DNA of 40,008 bases from CAZMGT01 sp964565895 (GTDB lineage Bacteria; Armatimonadota; Zipacnadia; UBA1398; CAZMGT01). The DNA lies in assembly GCA_964565895.1 (NCBI GenBank), contig CAZMGT010000034.1, forward strand, positions 1 through 40,008, given 5' to 3'. A program made the position numbers and the translations under genes. Below, piece by piece: positions 1 through 8,344 of the stretch. Positions within the stretch are counted from its first letter, which is position 1. The number at the start of each line of letters is the position of its first letter. The notes beneath the pieces were generated by a model that saw only the letters and a list, made by a program, of their open reading frames with translations, had not been told where the DNA came from and searched no databases.

Positions 1-2238
1 GCGCGCGAACTCGCCCGTGTCCGAGCGCACGGCGCGCGCGTCTTCGGGTAAGAGCGACGCCTCCGGCGCGATGACCTCCTCGCGCGGAACGTCGCCCGGG
101 GGCTGATACAAAGCCGTCTCCAGCCGGTGCATCTCCACCGCCGTGCGGTGGGCGGAGGAGCGGCTTGGAGCATTTGGCGCAAGCACCTGCCCCTCGCCCA
201 AAACGACAACGCGGCGCTCGAACGCCGGCGAGACATCGCCCCGGCGGAAGATCATTGCTGCCACGGGAAAGAGGCCGATTACGCAGGGGTCGTTAAACGT
301 CTCAAACGGGCCGCTTAGCTGCTCCGTGCTCTCGTCGGTAGAGTGGCGGTAGGTGTAGACGAGCACGGCATCCCACCCCTGAAGGGCAGCGACGGAGGCG
401 ATGCCCAGCGGCCCCTCGCAGCGGAACTCGTTCGGCCAGGGGTGGCCCCACTCCGAGACGACAAACGGCTTGCCCAAAAGCCGGCCGAACCCCAGGCGGC
501 TCCAAATGGTGTCCTCGCTGTGTGGGTCGCGGCGGACCATGGGGGCGTTGCGAAAGCGCTTGTAACCGGCCGTGGGGTGGTCCCAGTAGGCGTGGGCGTC
601 GATATAATCCATCGTTGCCTGCGAGGGAAGGTTCGCCGCGCTAACCAGCCACGTGTTCCCGGCAATGGGGATCTTCACCCCGATCGAGCGCAGGTAGGCG
701 TACATTTCGCGATAGTACTTTTTCTGCAGATAGTCGAGAAAGCGCATGGCGTCCGCGGTGCGCCCGCTGCGCTGGCACACCTCTTGGTTGGGGTCCACGC
801 CGTTGCGCTCCGCCCACTGGCGCCAAAGGGTCAAAAACTCCGTCTTATACGGCTCGACGGTCACGCTCTTGGAGACGAGGCAGTTTTCGTTGGTGAGATC
901 GGTGAGCACAAACGTCGGGTCGTCGCACCAGCGGCGCTGGCTATAGGGGTTGTAGTGCGTCCATAGCTTGCGGCAATACTCTTTTTGCAGCTCAATGAGC
1001 TGCCGGTCGAAGACGGAATAGGGCTTTGCCGCGGGGCCGAGCTTGTCCGCCGCGGGCACGCCGTCGCCCGCGCAAAACGGCCTGCTCACGAGGAGGTCCA
1101 GATAGACATAGATGCCGTTCAGGCGGAGCTGGTTAAAGAAATAGTCCAGCCTGTCCAGGCTCTCCGCGCTGAGCTTGCGCGTGGATTTTTTGCTCTCCGC
1201 GAAAATGTTCGGGTGGCTCCAGCCCGCGTCGGCGTGATGGATGCGCACCAGGTTTATCCCAAACTGCGCCAGGCGCCGGGCAATTTTCTCCGCCTGCGCG
1301 TGCGTGGGGAAGTTGCCCGCGGCGGAGATGCACGTCCCCCAAAACCGCGCCGGCGTGCCGTCCTGGAACACCAGCCGCCCCTCGCGCACGGTTAAAAACC
1401 CGTGCTCGCCGGCGGGCTTTTCGTTCAAAAACGAAACGTCTACCGGGCTCGTGTCCCAAGGCATGACATAGGGAACCCATTCCGTGGTGTCCGTCGTCGA
1501 TGTCGTCTGTTCGGGGTCGAGCGCCGCTTTCAGCGGCGAGGAAAAGGAAAGCGCAAGGTTAAGCTCCAGCTTGTCGCCCTTGCGCGCCGTGCGCTGGTTT
1601 GGCGCGAGGAGGTTATAGCGCAGCTCGTAAAACTCGTTGTTCCACGCCCGCGCGTCGTTAATGGCCAGTAGAGCACGCGGCGCAGCGGTTGCCGAGAAGC
1701 TGTAGCGCTGGTCGGCGACGACAGCGACCTGCGGCGCCTCGCCGGAAAACAGCGCGGCCTTGGCAAAGTTTCGGGGAAGGGCAAGCGTCCGCTCCCCCGC
1801 GCCCGGCAGCGAAAGCTTAACCTGCGCCCCGGCAAACTGCCGCACAGGCAAGCGCAGCGAAACGTGCAGCGACCAGAGCTCGAAGCTTTCCAGAAACTGA
1901 AAGCGATAGCGCACGCGCAGGCTGTGCTCGTCGAACACCTCGACCTCGTGGGCGAAGGCCACTTTGCCTCCACCGCTGTTGGGGACAGCGATCGTCCCCT
2001 CAAACGCACGCTGCGCGAGCGCCGCTTGGCCAACGGGCCGGCAGGCAATGTTCTGCGAGCCGGCATATGCCCAGCGCGGCCCATGCGCGCCCACGGCCAC
2101 GCTTAGCACCTGCGTCCGCCCGTCGTATACAGCTATCTGGCCGTCCGCCTCGCAGACAGCGAGCAGAGGCTCTGCGCCGCGACAGGAGCAAACGGCAAAA
2201 AGCGCCGCAATGGCGCCCAGCAAAAACGTTTTGCGCAT
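1..2238 (-). CDS. Secreted glycoside hydrolase of clan GH-A (GH5-like cellulase fold), 3' end off window
   Basis: The frame is open from the ATG at 2238 to the window edge, giving at least 746 residues, so the C-terminus is missing. It starts with a hydrophobic signal segment; VCSC near residue 20 could be an atypical lipobox, so it is exported and perhaps lipid-anchored. The first ~260 residues look like a beta-sandwich. A TIM-barrel glycosidase follows, with FWGTCISAAGNFP and FGINLVRIHHADAGW. The clan GH-A catalytic pair is visible: acid/base Glu451 in TNEN and nucleophile Glu596 in VVSEWGHPW. The substrate cannot be read from sequence. GGAGG lies upstream of the ATG, and the gene follows the stalk-protein gene by 30 nt, so it probably ends the minus-strand operon. 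Family-level confidence is high; the exact GH family is uncertain. Confidence 0.8.
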   Translation of the reverse strand, partial: MRKTFLLGAIAALFAVCSCRGAEPLLAVCEADGQIAVYDGRTQVLSVAVGAHGPRWAYAGSQNIACRPVGQAALAQRAFEGTIAVPNSGGGKVAFAHEVEVFDEHSLRVRYRFQFLESFELWSLHVSLRLPVRQFAGAQVKLSLPGAGERTLALPRNFAKAALFSGEAPQVAVVADQRYSFSATAAPRALLAINDARAWNNEFYELRYNLLAPNQRTARKGDKLELNLALSFSSPLKAALDPEQTTSTTDTTEWVPYVMPWDTSPVDVSFLNEKPAGEHGFLTVREGRLVFQDGTPARFWGTCISAAGNFPTHAQAEKIARRLAQFGINLVRIHHADAGWSHPNIFAESKKSTRKLSAESLDRLDYFFNQLRLNGIYVYLDLLVSRPFCAGDGVPAADKLGPAAKPYSVFDRQLIELQKEYCRKLWTHYNPYSQRRWCDDPTFVLTDLTNENCLVSKSVTVEPYKTEFLTLWRQWAERNGVDPNQEVCQRSGRTADAMRFLDYLQKKYYREMYAYLRSIGVKIPIAGNTWLVSAANLPSQATMDYIDAHAYWDHPTAGYKRFRNAPMVRRDPHSEDTIWSRLGFGRLLGKPFVVSEWGHPWPNEFRCEGPLGIASVAALQGWDAVLVYTYRHSTDESTEQLSGPFETFNDPCVIGLFPVAAMIFRRGDVSPAFERRVVVLGEGQVLAPNAPSRSSAHRTAVEMHRLETALYQPPGDVPREEVIAPEASLLPEDARAVRSDTGEFAR

Positions 2239-2268
2239 GGCACAGTCCCCTCCAACGCCAGCGACGTG

Positions 2269-3108
2269 CTAATGCTTTGCCTGCGGCGCGCCCGGGCGGG
2301 AAAGGATGACCACCGCGCGAGCCTCGATGAACGGCACGCCGCGTTCGCTCAGCGCCCCCACGCCCTCCACGCGCACCGTGGCGCCGATGTCGTCATAGGG
2401 GTCAAGCCCGCGCGGCGAGCGACCGCTGACGTAAATGGCCCCCGTGGCGTCTTTGACGATCCAGTCCGAACGGCGTTTGGGCGGGCCGTGGCGCAGGTGC
2501 TCGCCCTCCTCCCCGCGCGCCCGCCAGCCGCGGTATTCTCCCTCGACGATTATCTCCTTGCCCGAAAGGTACCGGGGCCAGGTGAGTATCTCGCGTACAG
2601 CGACCTGGCACTTCTCCCAGCGCGAGGTGACCTCGGCGACGGTGTTCGCCTCGCGCAGGGCAAGGGCGCAGTTTAGCGTTTGGGCAAACAGGCGCGCGGG
2701 GACAAAAAGCTTTCCCTCCTCGATGTGCGGGGGAAAGTCGGAGGCCACCGGCCGGCCGTTGAGCATGGCAACCGCCTGGCCTTCTGCGAAAACGACCTCG
2801 CGCCCGGGTATCCGCGCGACAAGCGCCTTTTTCTCCTCGTCCCACTGCCACTGGGCGCCCATGGCTTCGAGCACCGCCCGCGCGGGCAGCCACAACCGCC
2901 CCTCGGCGATGTATGCCTGGGGCACGGCCGCAACCTCGCGCCCGTCCACGCGCAGGCCCAGCGGTCGCCGCTCGGCCTGCCCTTGGGCCTGGCCGAACGA
3001 GGCTACAGGAGCAAGCGCCACCCAGCCCAGAACCAGGGCGGCCGCCACATATGCCCTACGGCGGGCTGGGCAGGGCAAACAGCCGCCGAGCATTTTGCGC
3101 AGTGACAT
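2269..3108 (-). CDS. Secreted copper-amine-oxidase-N-like stalk domain protein with OB-fold-like C-terminus
   Basis: 279 residues. The ATG at 3108 is chosen because a perfect AGGAGG sits six bases upstream, although the frame opens further upstream inside tatD. After a basic start and a hydrophobic segment (VAAALVLGWVALAPVASF) comes a stalk domain at about residues 45-145, with the typical pattern of paired short strands: LRVDGREV, RLWLPARAVLEAMGA, GKLFVPARLFAQTL. Residues about 165-275 look like a small OB-fold barrel (GKEIIVEGEYRGW, SDWIVKDATGAIYVSG, ATVRVEGVG). In other bacteria such stalk domains occur in cell-surface proteins, and copper amine oxidase activity is not implied. The gene overlaps the 3' end of tatD by 53 nt and precedes the glycosidase gene, so it is probably co-transcribed with both. 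Its role is unknown; a surface or scaffold role is a guess. Confidence 0.75.
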   Translation of the reverse strand: MSLRKMLGGCLPCPARRRAYVAAALVLGWVALAPVASFGQAQGQAERRPLGLRVDGREVAAVPQAYIAEGRLWLPARAVLEAMGAQWQWDEEKKALVARIPGREVVFAEGQAVAMLNGRPVASDFPPHIEEGKLFVPARLFAQTLNCALALREANTVAEVTSRWEKCQVAVREILTWPRYLSGKEIIVEGEYRGWRARGEEGEHLRHGPPKRRSDWIVKDATGAIYVSGRSPRGLDPYDDIGATVRVEGVGALSERGVPFIEARAVVILSRPGAPQAKH

Positions 3109-3859
3109 GGGCAACCTCCTCAAAGTCAAGCCCCCTAAGCCGCGCCACTTCTTCCACAACAAAGCGCACGAAGGCCGGCTCGTTGCGCTTGCCCCGATAG
3201 GGCGCCGGGGCAAGATACGGGCAGTCGGTCTCCACGAGCAGCCGCTCCAAAGGAATGCTACGCACCACTTGGCGCAACTGTTCGGCGTTGCGAAACGTTA
3301 CGATGCCCGTGACCCCGATGTATAGCCCTTGTTCGACACATTTCTCGGCGAGATGTGCGTCGCCGCTGAAACAATGGAGCACCGCACCTCGGGGCGGCAC
3401 GCCAACTTCGGCGAGAACGGCCAGCGTGTCCTCGTGGGCCTGGCGATCGTGAATAATCGCCGGCAGCTGCGCCTCGTGGCACAGGGCAAGCAGAGCGGAA
3501 AACGCCCGCCGCTGGTCCTCGCGGGGGGAGAACTCATAGTGATAATCCAGGCCCGTTTCGCCAATGGCCACCACGCGCGCGTCGCGGGCGAGCTGGCGCA
3601 GGTCCTCCTCGGCGCGCTTGTCGAACGTGCGCGCCTCGTGAGGGTGCACGCCGATCGCGGCGAAGCAGCCGGGGCAGCGGCCAGCGAGCGCGACCGCCTC
3701 TCGCGAGGACGGCAAATCGAAGCCGACGTTGACGATTTGCGTCACGCCGGCCTCCCTCGCCCTGTCCAGCACAGCGCAAAGCTCGCCGGAAAAGCGCTCG
3801 TGGGTTAAGTGCGCGTGCGTGTCGACGATCACAGTCTCCGCCCCGCCGGCGGCGGGCAT
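3056..3859 (-). CDS. tatD: TatD family metal-dependent deoxyribonuclease
   Basis: 267 residues, normal TatD length. All family signatures are present: DTHAHL (metal ligands at residues 15 and 17), GETGLDYHY with Glu101, IIHDRQAHEDT with His137, VLHCFSG with His162, and ETDCPYLAP with Asp212 followed by GKRNEP. The family is a cytoplasmic TIM-barrel nuclease with 3'-5' exonuclease or AP-endonuclease activity, linked to DNA repair and DNA turnover. The ATG at 3859 lies 4 nt after the Gfo/Idh stop. A GTG at 3832, directly before IVDTHAHL and preceded by GGAG at good spacing, is an equally likely start. The 3' end overlaps the stalk-protein gene by 53 nt, which indicates a shared transcript. Family assignment is secure. 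Confidence 0.95.
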   Translation of the reverse strand: MPAAGGAETVIVDTHAHLTHERFSGELCAVLDRAREAGVTQIVNVGFDLPSSREAVALAGRCPGCFAAIGVHPHEARTFDKRAEEDLRQLARDARVVAIGETGLDYHYEFSPREDQRRAFSALLALCHEAQLPAIIHDRQAHEDTLAVLAEVGVPPRGAVLHCFSGDAHLAEKCVEQGLYIGVTGIVTFRNAEQLRQVVRSIPLERLLVETDCPYLAPAPYRGKRNEPAFVRFVVEEVARLRGLDFEEVAHVTAQNARRLFALPSPP

Positions 3860-3863
3860 GGCC

Positions 3864-4880
3864 CTAAAGCGAAACGGTTGTCCGCTCGTTTACGGACTGC
3901 AACTCGGCGAATGCGATCTCGATGTCTTGCAGCGCCTGCTCCGGGGTGACCACTGTGGGCGGCGTGCCGGACTCCACGCACTCCACGAAGTACTTGCACT
4001 CCAGGTAATAGCCGCCGAGCTCGGAGATATTCCCGCCGGCCGCGGCGCCCGCAGCAACCACAGGCTCGATCTCCGGATGCTCCGGCTCCTCCGCCCCCTC
4101 GCGGAAAATGGACACCGCGGGGTCCTTCCCCGAGTCGTAAACGTAGACGCCCTTTTCGCAAATCGCACAAAACGCCATGTTAAACGGGAAGCTCGGGGGC
4201 ATGTCCCAGCCGCCCTCGGCAAACGCTACAACGTCGTTTTCAAACTCGTAAGTGCAGTAAACGTGGCACCAACCGGTTTCGTTGCGCACGGCGCGCGCAG
4301 TGACCGCTTTCGGCCGGCCGCAGATATAGGCCACCCAATCGATGTCGTGAATGTGCAGGTCGAGCAGCGCGCTGCCCGAGCGCGACTCGTCGGTGATCCA
4401 GCTATCCCAAGACCATTTCGGGCGCGGGCTGAGCCGCCGGCAGGCAAGCTGGCGGATGGCCCCGAACTCGCCCGCGTCATACCTCCGCTTAAACAGCTCA
4501 TACTCGGGCCAGAAGCGCAGCACATGCGCGATCATCAAGAACTTATCGCTCGCCGCGGCGGCCTCGGCCATGGCGCGAGCGTCCTCCACGGTGCGCGCCA
4601 TGGGCTTTTCGCACAGCACATGCTTGCCCGCCTCAAGGGCGCGAATGGTGTACTCGCGGTGCATATCGGTGGGCAGGCAGATGTCCACAATGGAGATGGA
4701 GTCGTCGGCGAGGACGTCGTCGAACGTCGCCGGCTCGGCGCCGTGCTCCTGGGCCACCTCGCGGGCGACCTCCTCCTGGACATCAACGACCTTGGCCAGC
4801 TCTGCGGATTCGATCGCGGAGTAGGCGATGGCGTGGGTTTTGCCCATAAACCCCAGTCCGACCACAGCGACGCGCTGCAT
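3864..4880 (-). CDS. Gfo/Idh/MocA family NAD(P)-dependent oxidoreductase
   Basis: 338 residues from the ATG at 4880 (GGGAG ten bases upstream); the open frame extends further 5' but without family similarity. An N-terminal Rossmann fold is shown by VAVVGLGFMGKTH (residues 4-16). The conserved CEKPMA follows (Glu-Lys-Pro at 91-93, lysine being the catalytic/cofactor residue), and the C-terminal alpha/beta domain carries the LDLHIHDIDW signature. The family oxidises or reduces sugars, inositols and their derivatives with bound NAD(P); the substrate here is unknown. The gene lies 68 nt after the response-regulator gene and 4 nt before tatD. The secreted glycosidase in the same run suggests cytoplasmic handling of a released sugar, which is inference. 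Confidence 0.92.
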   Translation of the reverse strand: MQRVAVVGLGFMGKTHAIAYSAIESAELAKVVDVQEEVAREVAQEHGAEPATFDDVLADDSISIVDICLPTDMHREYTIRALEAGKHVLCEKPMARTVEDARAMAEAAAASDKFLMIAHVLRFWPEYELFKRRYDAGEFGAIRQLACRRLSPRPKWSWDSWITDESRSGSALLDLHIHDIDWVAYICGRPKAVTARAVRNETGWCHVYCTYEFENDVVAFAEGGWDMPPSFPFNMAFCAICEKGVYVYDSGKDPAVSIFREGAEEPEHPEIEPVVAAGAAAGGNISELGGYYLECKYFVECVESGTPPTVVTPEQALQDIEIAFAELQSVNERTTVSL

Positions 4881-4948
4881 CTCGCGCCAGCTCCCTTCGT
4901 GAAGTTGCCCCGCAGCCTGGGTGGGGGCGCGGATTGTTCTCGCGGGCG

Positions 4949-5950
4949 CTACTCCTCGCCCCAAGGGACGAGCCTATCTCGCCCTTGCTGCTTGGCCCGA
5001 TAGAGCGCCTGATCGGCGCGCTGGACAAGCTCCTCGCTCGTCATCCCTGGCTCAAGCTCGGCCACCCCCGCGCTTACCGTAGCGCGCACGCTAATGCTCC
5101 CGTCGCGAAACTCGTGGGCGCGAATCTCATCCATCAGCCGACAGAGCAGCGACACCGCGCCCTCGAGCGAGGTGTTTGGGGCAAGAAGCGAGTACTCCTC
5201 GCCGCCGATGCGCGCGGCGACGTCCTCTAGCCGACACTTGCTGGCAAGCATTGCCCCAACCTCGCGGATCACGCGGTCGCCAAACGGGTGGCCGTATTTG
5301 TCGTTAATGCGCTTGAAGTGGTCGATATCCAAAATAGCGCAGCTTAGCGGAATACCGTGGCGCCGCGCCCGGCGCACCTCCTCCTCGAGCCGGGCGAAGA
5401 AAAACCGCCGGTTATAAAGCCCCGTTAGGTCGTCGGTAACGGAAAGGCGCTTAACGTAGTCCTGCGCCTCTTTAATGCGCACCATAACGGCAATACGCGC
5501 GAGCAGCTCGGCCGGGCGGAAGGGCTTGATAATGTAATCGTAGGCCCCCGCCTCAAGCCCGCTAATCATGTTCTGCTCGTCAAGATATACCGCGGTAACC
5601 AAAACCACGGGAATGTCGCGCGTGGATTGAACAACCTTTAGCTCGCGGCAGATCTCAAACCCGTCGCGCCCGGGCATGTGCACGTCGAGAAGAATCGCGT
5701 CCGGCTGCTCCTGCTGCGCGCGTTCGACAACCTTGCTCCCGTCGAGCTCGCTGCATACCTCATAGCCGCGCGTCTCGAGAAGCTGCCTTAAGATGTCCAC
5801 GTTGTCCGGGTTGTCGTCGACGACGAGCACCTTAGGCGGCCCTTTGCGCTCGGGCGGCGGGACCATAATGAGCTCCGCGCCCTCATAGGGCAGCTCCGTA
5901 GCCACAGCAACACCCCCCTCCGCAAAACGCACGCCGCGCAGGTTTAACAT
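4949..5950 (-). CDS. Response regulator with GGDEF diguanylate cyclase output domain
   Basis: 333 residues from the ATG at 5950 (GGAGGGAG upstream). An internal ATG at codon 30, also preceded by GGAG, is an alternative. The receiver domain spans about residues 38-155: acidic pocket VVDDNPDN, phospho-acceptor Asp89 in LLDVHMPG, and Lys142 in YIIKPF. The GGDEF domain spans about 168-330, with SVTDDLTGLYNRR and signature GGEEY at 249-253; the Tyr replaces the usual Phe. An intact inhibitory-site motif RLED (240-243) lies exactly five residues before GGEEY, predicting product inhibition. The layout resembles PleD but with one receiver. It should make cyclic di-GMP when phosphorylated. No histidine kinase or c-di-GMP phosphodiesterase is visible nearby. 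It is first in the minus-strand run and divergent from the ligase-like gene. Confidence 0.95.
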   Translation of the reverse strand: MLNLRGVRFAEGGVAVATELPYEGAELIMVPPPERKGPPKVLVVDDNPDNVDILRQLLETRGYEVCSELDGSKVVERAQQEQPDAILLDVHMPGRDGFEICRELKVVQSTRDIPVVLVTAVYLDEQNMISGLEAGAYDYIIKPFRPAELLARIAVMVRIKEAQDYVKRLSVTDDLTGLYNRRFFFARLEEEVRRARRHGIPLSCAILDIDHFKRINDKYGHPFGDRVIREVGAMLASKCRLEDVAARIGGEEYSLLAPNTSLEGAVSLLCRLMDEIRAHEFRDGSISVRATVSAGVAELEPGMTSEELVQRADQALYRAKQQGRDRLVPWGEE

Positions 5951-6004
5951 CTTCTTCTCCCTCCACAGCGCTCTACCTGCTTCGTTGCCCGCGCCGCCCA
6001 CGCG

Positions 6005-6033
6005 TTGACGGCCCTCCCTCGCGCGCATATCAT
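6005..6033 (+). promoter_or_regulatory. Sigma70-type promoter for a leaderless transcript
   Basis: TTGACG (6005-6010), a 17-base spacer and TATCAT (6028-6033) form a good housekeeping promoter. The ATG of the membrane protein gene begins at 6040, seven bases after the -10 box, where transcription normally starts. There is no Shine-Dalgarno sequence between them, so the mRNA is probably leaderless. Confidence 0.6.
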
Positions 6034-6039
6034 GCCCCT

Positions 6040-8109
6040 ATGCCCCGGCTCGGCGCTGCATGGCACGCTGCTCTTGCCGAGAACTGGCCCGCTATCGTCG
6101 TCGCGCTGCCCCTGCTTGTTGCCCCCTGCGCGCCTGCCGCTTGCTACCTGTTGCTCTGCGGGCTGGGGCCGGCGCTCCTTGCGCGCGCTTGGCAGCGCGC
6201 GCTGCCCGCGCAGCGCGGGGCGGTGGTGGTTGCCTTTGCCCCCGTCCTTGCCGCGTTGCTGCTTAGCTCAGCGTTGCGCCCCGGCTCCTGGCCCGGGGCA
6301 ATGTGGCTTGCTGCGCTGCTCTCCCTTGCCTGCGCTGCGGAGCTTGAGCCGTGCGAGACAAGCCGCCGGCGCTGCGCGGCGGCCGTTCGGGCGGCCGGGG
6401 CAGCGCTCGCCGCGGCGCACCTGTGGCGCTTTCTTCTCGGGCGGCAGGCGGGCGAGCTGTGGTATCAGGAGGTCGAGGCTCCGCTTGCTGCTCTTGCGCT
6501 CAGCCCCTGGCGCTGGCCGGAGCTGGCGGCTTTGCCCATCGTCGCCGCGCTGCCCCTGGCGGTTGCTGTGCCGCGCGAGGGCCGCTTGGCGGCGGCCGCG
6601 GGGCTAGGCGAAGTGCTGCTTCTCGCGGCCGGGCTTGCTGCGGCAAACCCGGCTGCCGGCGGCTGCGCGGCGCTCGTCGCGTTTGCCTGGCTCGCCTGGC
6701 GCACAAGGCGCGGCCGGGCATTGGCGGTCGTTTTGGCCCTTGCCGCGATAGTCGCCGGCGCGGGGCTCGGCGCCGTTGCCGCGGGCGGCGCGAAGGCCGC
6801 CGCGCGCGTGGGCCTTGCCGCCGCGGAGCAGCGCGTTTACGCCTGGCGTGTGGCTCTCGCCGTTTTTGAAAGGCAGCCGCTAGTCGGCTGCGGCCCAGGC
6901 CTTCTCCCCGTGGAGCACGGGCCAAGCCGGCCCTCCCCGCCGCGCGAGGCGTACCAAGCCGTCGCTCGGCCGCCGAGCATCAGCGGCGCGCCCGTTACCT
7001 GGGTTGCGGAGACGGGAGTGGTGGGGGCGCTTGCTCTGCTCTGGCTGAGTTGGGCGACGATAAGCACGTGGCGCCGCGCGGGCCCGCAGCCACATGCGCA
7101 GCGCGCGCCATTTGCCGCGGCAGCGTTAGGCGCGGCGGCCTACGCAACGCTGACCGATGGATTTTTCAGCGGTGCAGCGGGCGCGGTGGTCTTTGCCTTA
7201 GTGTTCGGCCTTGCCCGAGCGCGCACGCCCCACGAGCAAGCCGAGGGCCACGAGCCAAGCCGCGCGCCGCTCGCTTTCGGCGCGGCCTTGTTCGCTGCGG
7301 CGGCGCTCGCTTTAGCTCTCGGTCCGCGGCTCGCGCGGCCTTTGCCCGACCTCTACGCGCCGGAGCAAGTCGCCCGGCTGGCCCTCCGCCTTGCTGCGGA
7401 GGGGGAGCTGGAGGCTGCGCGGCCCCTGCTCGAGCGCGCGGCAACGCTCTTTCCCCCGCGCTGGGCGGCGCTTGAGCGAAGAGCTCCGCCCGCGCCCGAG
7501 GAGCTTGCGCAATCGCTTGACCTTGGAGCGAAGACGTTCTCTGCCCTTGCCCGCTGTGCGGAGGCCGAGGGAGACGAGGCAGCCGCCCAGGCATGGCGCG
7601 CCGCCGCGGAGCAGGTGGGGGCACGAGCGGGGGAACTACGCGCCGGACTATCCCTCGGGGACGTCGGAGGCCGCCCCAAGCCACAGGCCGACCACGCGGC
7701 CCGTGGAGTCGACGAAATACGCCGCGCCGGCGCCCGCGGATTTATAAACGAGAATTTCGTTAAACTCGCGCGTGCACGCGCGGGCGAGCCAGCCGAGCCC
7801 AGCTTCGCCAGCCTCTGTCGCGGAAACGGCAATTTGCGCCGCACCAAGGCAGCGCTCCACCTCCTCGCGGCGCACAGGCACGGGAAGCTTCGTTTGCACG
7901 GTTGTTTCCGAGAGCGAAGCGCTGAGCAGCCGGACGATAGCCTTGTCCGAAAGCGCCGCGGGGGCGGCAAGCTCCTCAAACTGCTCGCGGTGCGAGGCGA
8001 AAAGGCGCTCCGCCGAGCGGTAAAACCCCCGTTGATAAATAATGCTCGCCACAAGCGACGTTCCGCCGAAGACGACGATTGCCGCGACAACAACAATGGC
8101 GTTGCCTAG
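6040..8109 (+). CDS. O-antigen ligase-like (Wzy_C-type) membrane protein with C-terminal helical region; 3' end doubtful
   Basis: The open frame is 689 codons. Residues 1 to about 450 are extremely hydrophobic, with roughly ten or more membrane spans. They contain an O-antigen-ligase-like block: YAWRVALAVFERQPLVGCGPG, then a periplasmic-loop-like stretch, then SGAPVTWVAETGVVGALALLWL, corresponding to the family pattern of a ligase loop followed by a membrane helix. About 455-540 is charged and helical, TPR-like. The family transfers or polymerises lipid-linked glycans on the outer face of the inner membrane. The last ~150 codons, from about 7650, run antisense to a convincing minus-strand gene and look like shadow sequence rich in Arg and low in pattern. 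The real end is therefore probably near 7650-7750, and a frameshift or sequencing error in the G-runs around 7615-7632 is possible. Confidence 0.6.
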   Translation: MPRLGAAWHAALAENWPAIVVALPLLVAPCAPAACYLLLCGLGPALLARAWQRALPAQRGAVVVAFAPVLAALLLSSALRPGSWPGAMWLAALLSLACAAELEPCETSRRRCAAAVRAAGAALAAAHLWRFLLGRQAGELWYQEVEAPLAALALSPWRWPELAALPIVAALPLAVAVPREGRLAAAAGLGEVLLLAAGLAAANPAAGGCAALVAFAWLAWRTRRGRALAVVLALAAIVAGAGLGAVAAGGAKAAARVGLAAAEQRVYAWRVALAVFERQPLVGCGPGLLPVEHGPSRPSPPREAYQAVARPPSISGAPVTWVAETGVVGALALLWLSWATISTWRRAGPQPHAQRAPFAAAALGAAAYATLTDGFFSGAAGAVVFALVFGLARARTPHEQAEGHEPSRAPLAFGAALFAAAALALALGPRLARPLPDLYAPEQVARLALRLAAEGELEAARPLLERAATLFPPRWAALERRAPPAPEELAQSLDLGAKTFSALARCAEAEGDEAAAQAWRAAAEQVGARAGELRAGLSLGDVGGRPKPQADHAARGVDEIRRAGARGFINENFVKLARARAGEPAEPSFASLCRGNGNLRRTKAALHLLAAHRHGKLRLHGCFRERSAEQPDDSLVRKRRGGGKLLKLLAVRGEKALRRAVKPPLINNARHKRRSAEDDDCRDNNNGVA

Positions 8110-8172
8110 GCGGCGAAGCCGCGCCTCCTCCTCGGCTAGCGGGCTGTGCGGCGGCTGTTGCTTGGCGTTCAT
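7648..8172 (-). CDS. Uncharacterised membrane-anchored protein with one N-terminal transmembrane helix
   Basis: 174 residues from the ATG at 8172, with GAGG-like purines upstream. A charged N-terminus (EEEARLRRLG) is followed by one hydrophobic helix at about residues 24-45 (AIVVVAAIVVFGGTSLVASI) and an extracytoplasmic region of about 125 residues ending near FVDSTGRVVGLWLG. I do not recognise the family. The C-terminal segment (FNEILVYKSAG, AAYFVDSTGRVVG) resembles a small beta-rich sensor or substrate-binding module, but this is only an impression. It converges on and overlaps the ligase-like frame by about 460 nt. The amphipathic patterning and natural composition here argue that this strand is the coding one. 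Confidence 0.65.
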   Translation of the reverse strand: MNAKQQPPHSPLAEEEARLRRLGNAIVVVAAIVVFGGTSLVASIIYQRGFYRSAERLFASHREQFEELAAPAALSDKAIVRLLSASLSETTVQTKLPVPVRREEVERCLGAAQIAVSATEAGEAGLGWLARACTREFNEILVYKSAGAGAAYFVDSTGRVVGLWLGAASDVPEG

Positions 8173-8223
8173 TTCCGCGCCTCGCCCTACATGGTATATC
8201 AGCGCGAGCCATTGCTCCACCCC

Positions 8224-8261
8224 TGCCCCGCACGGGGCAAGACCTCGCATTGCCCTGCGAG
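8224..8261. other. Two tandem inverted repeats in the divergent intergenic region
   Basis: 8224-8239 is a perfect repeat (TGCCCCG, CA, CGGGGCA). 8244-8261 is a second one with 6-bp arms (CTCGCA and TGCGAG) and a 6-nt loop. Both lie between the divergent membrane-anchored protein gene (start 8172) and the HD-domain gene (start 8345). They could be an operator or a 5'-UTR structure; there is no T-run to make them a terminator. Confidence 0.35.
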
Positions 8262-8344
8262 CCGCTGGCGCGGGCGGGGAGGCAGGAAAGCCCGGGCAGC
8301 GCGCGAAGCTGCACATGGACGACGCTGGCCAGGAGGCTGGGGCA

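Noticed and set aside
343..966. Plus-strand open frames over 1-3800
   Set aside because: They are antisense to convincing minus-strand genes (glycosidase, stalk protein, TatD) and have no SD or family motif.
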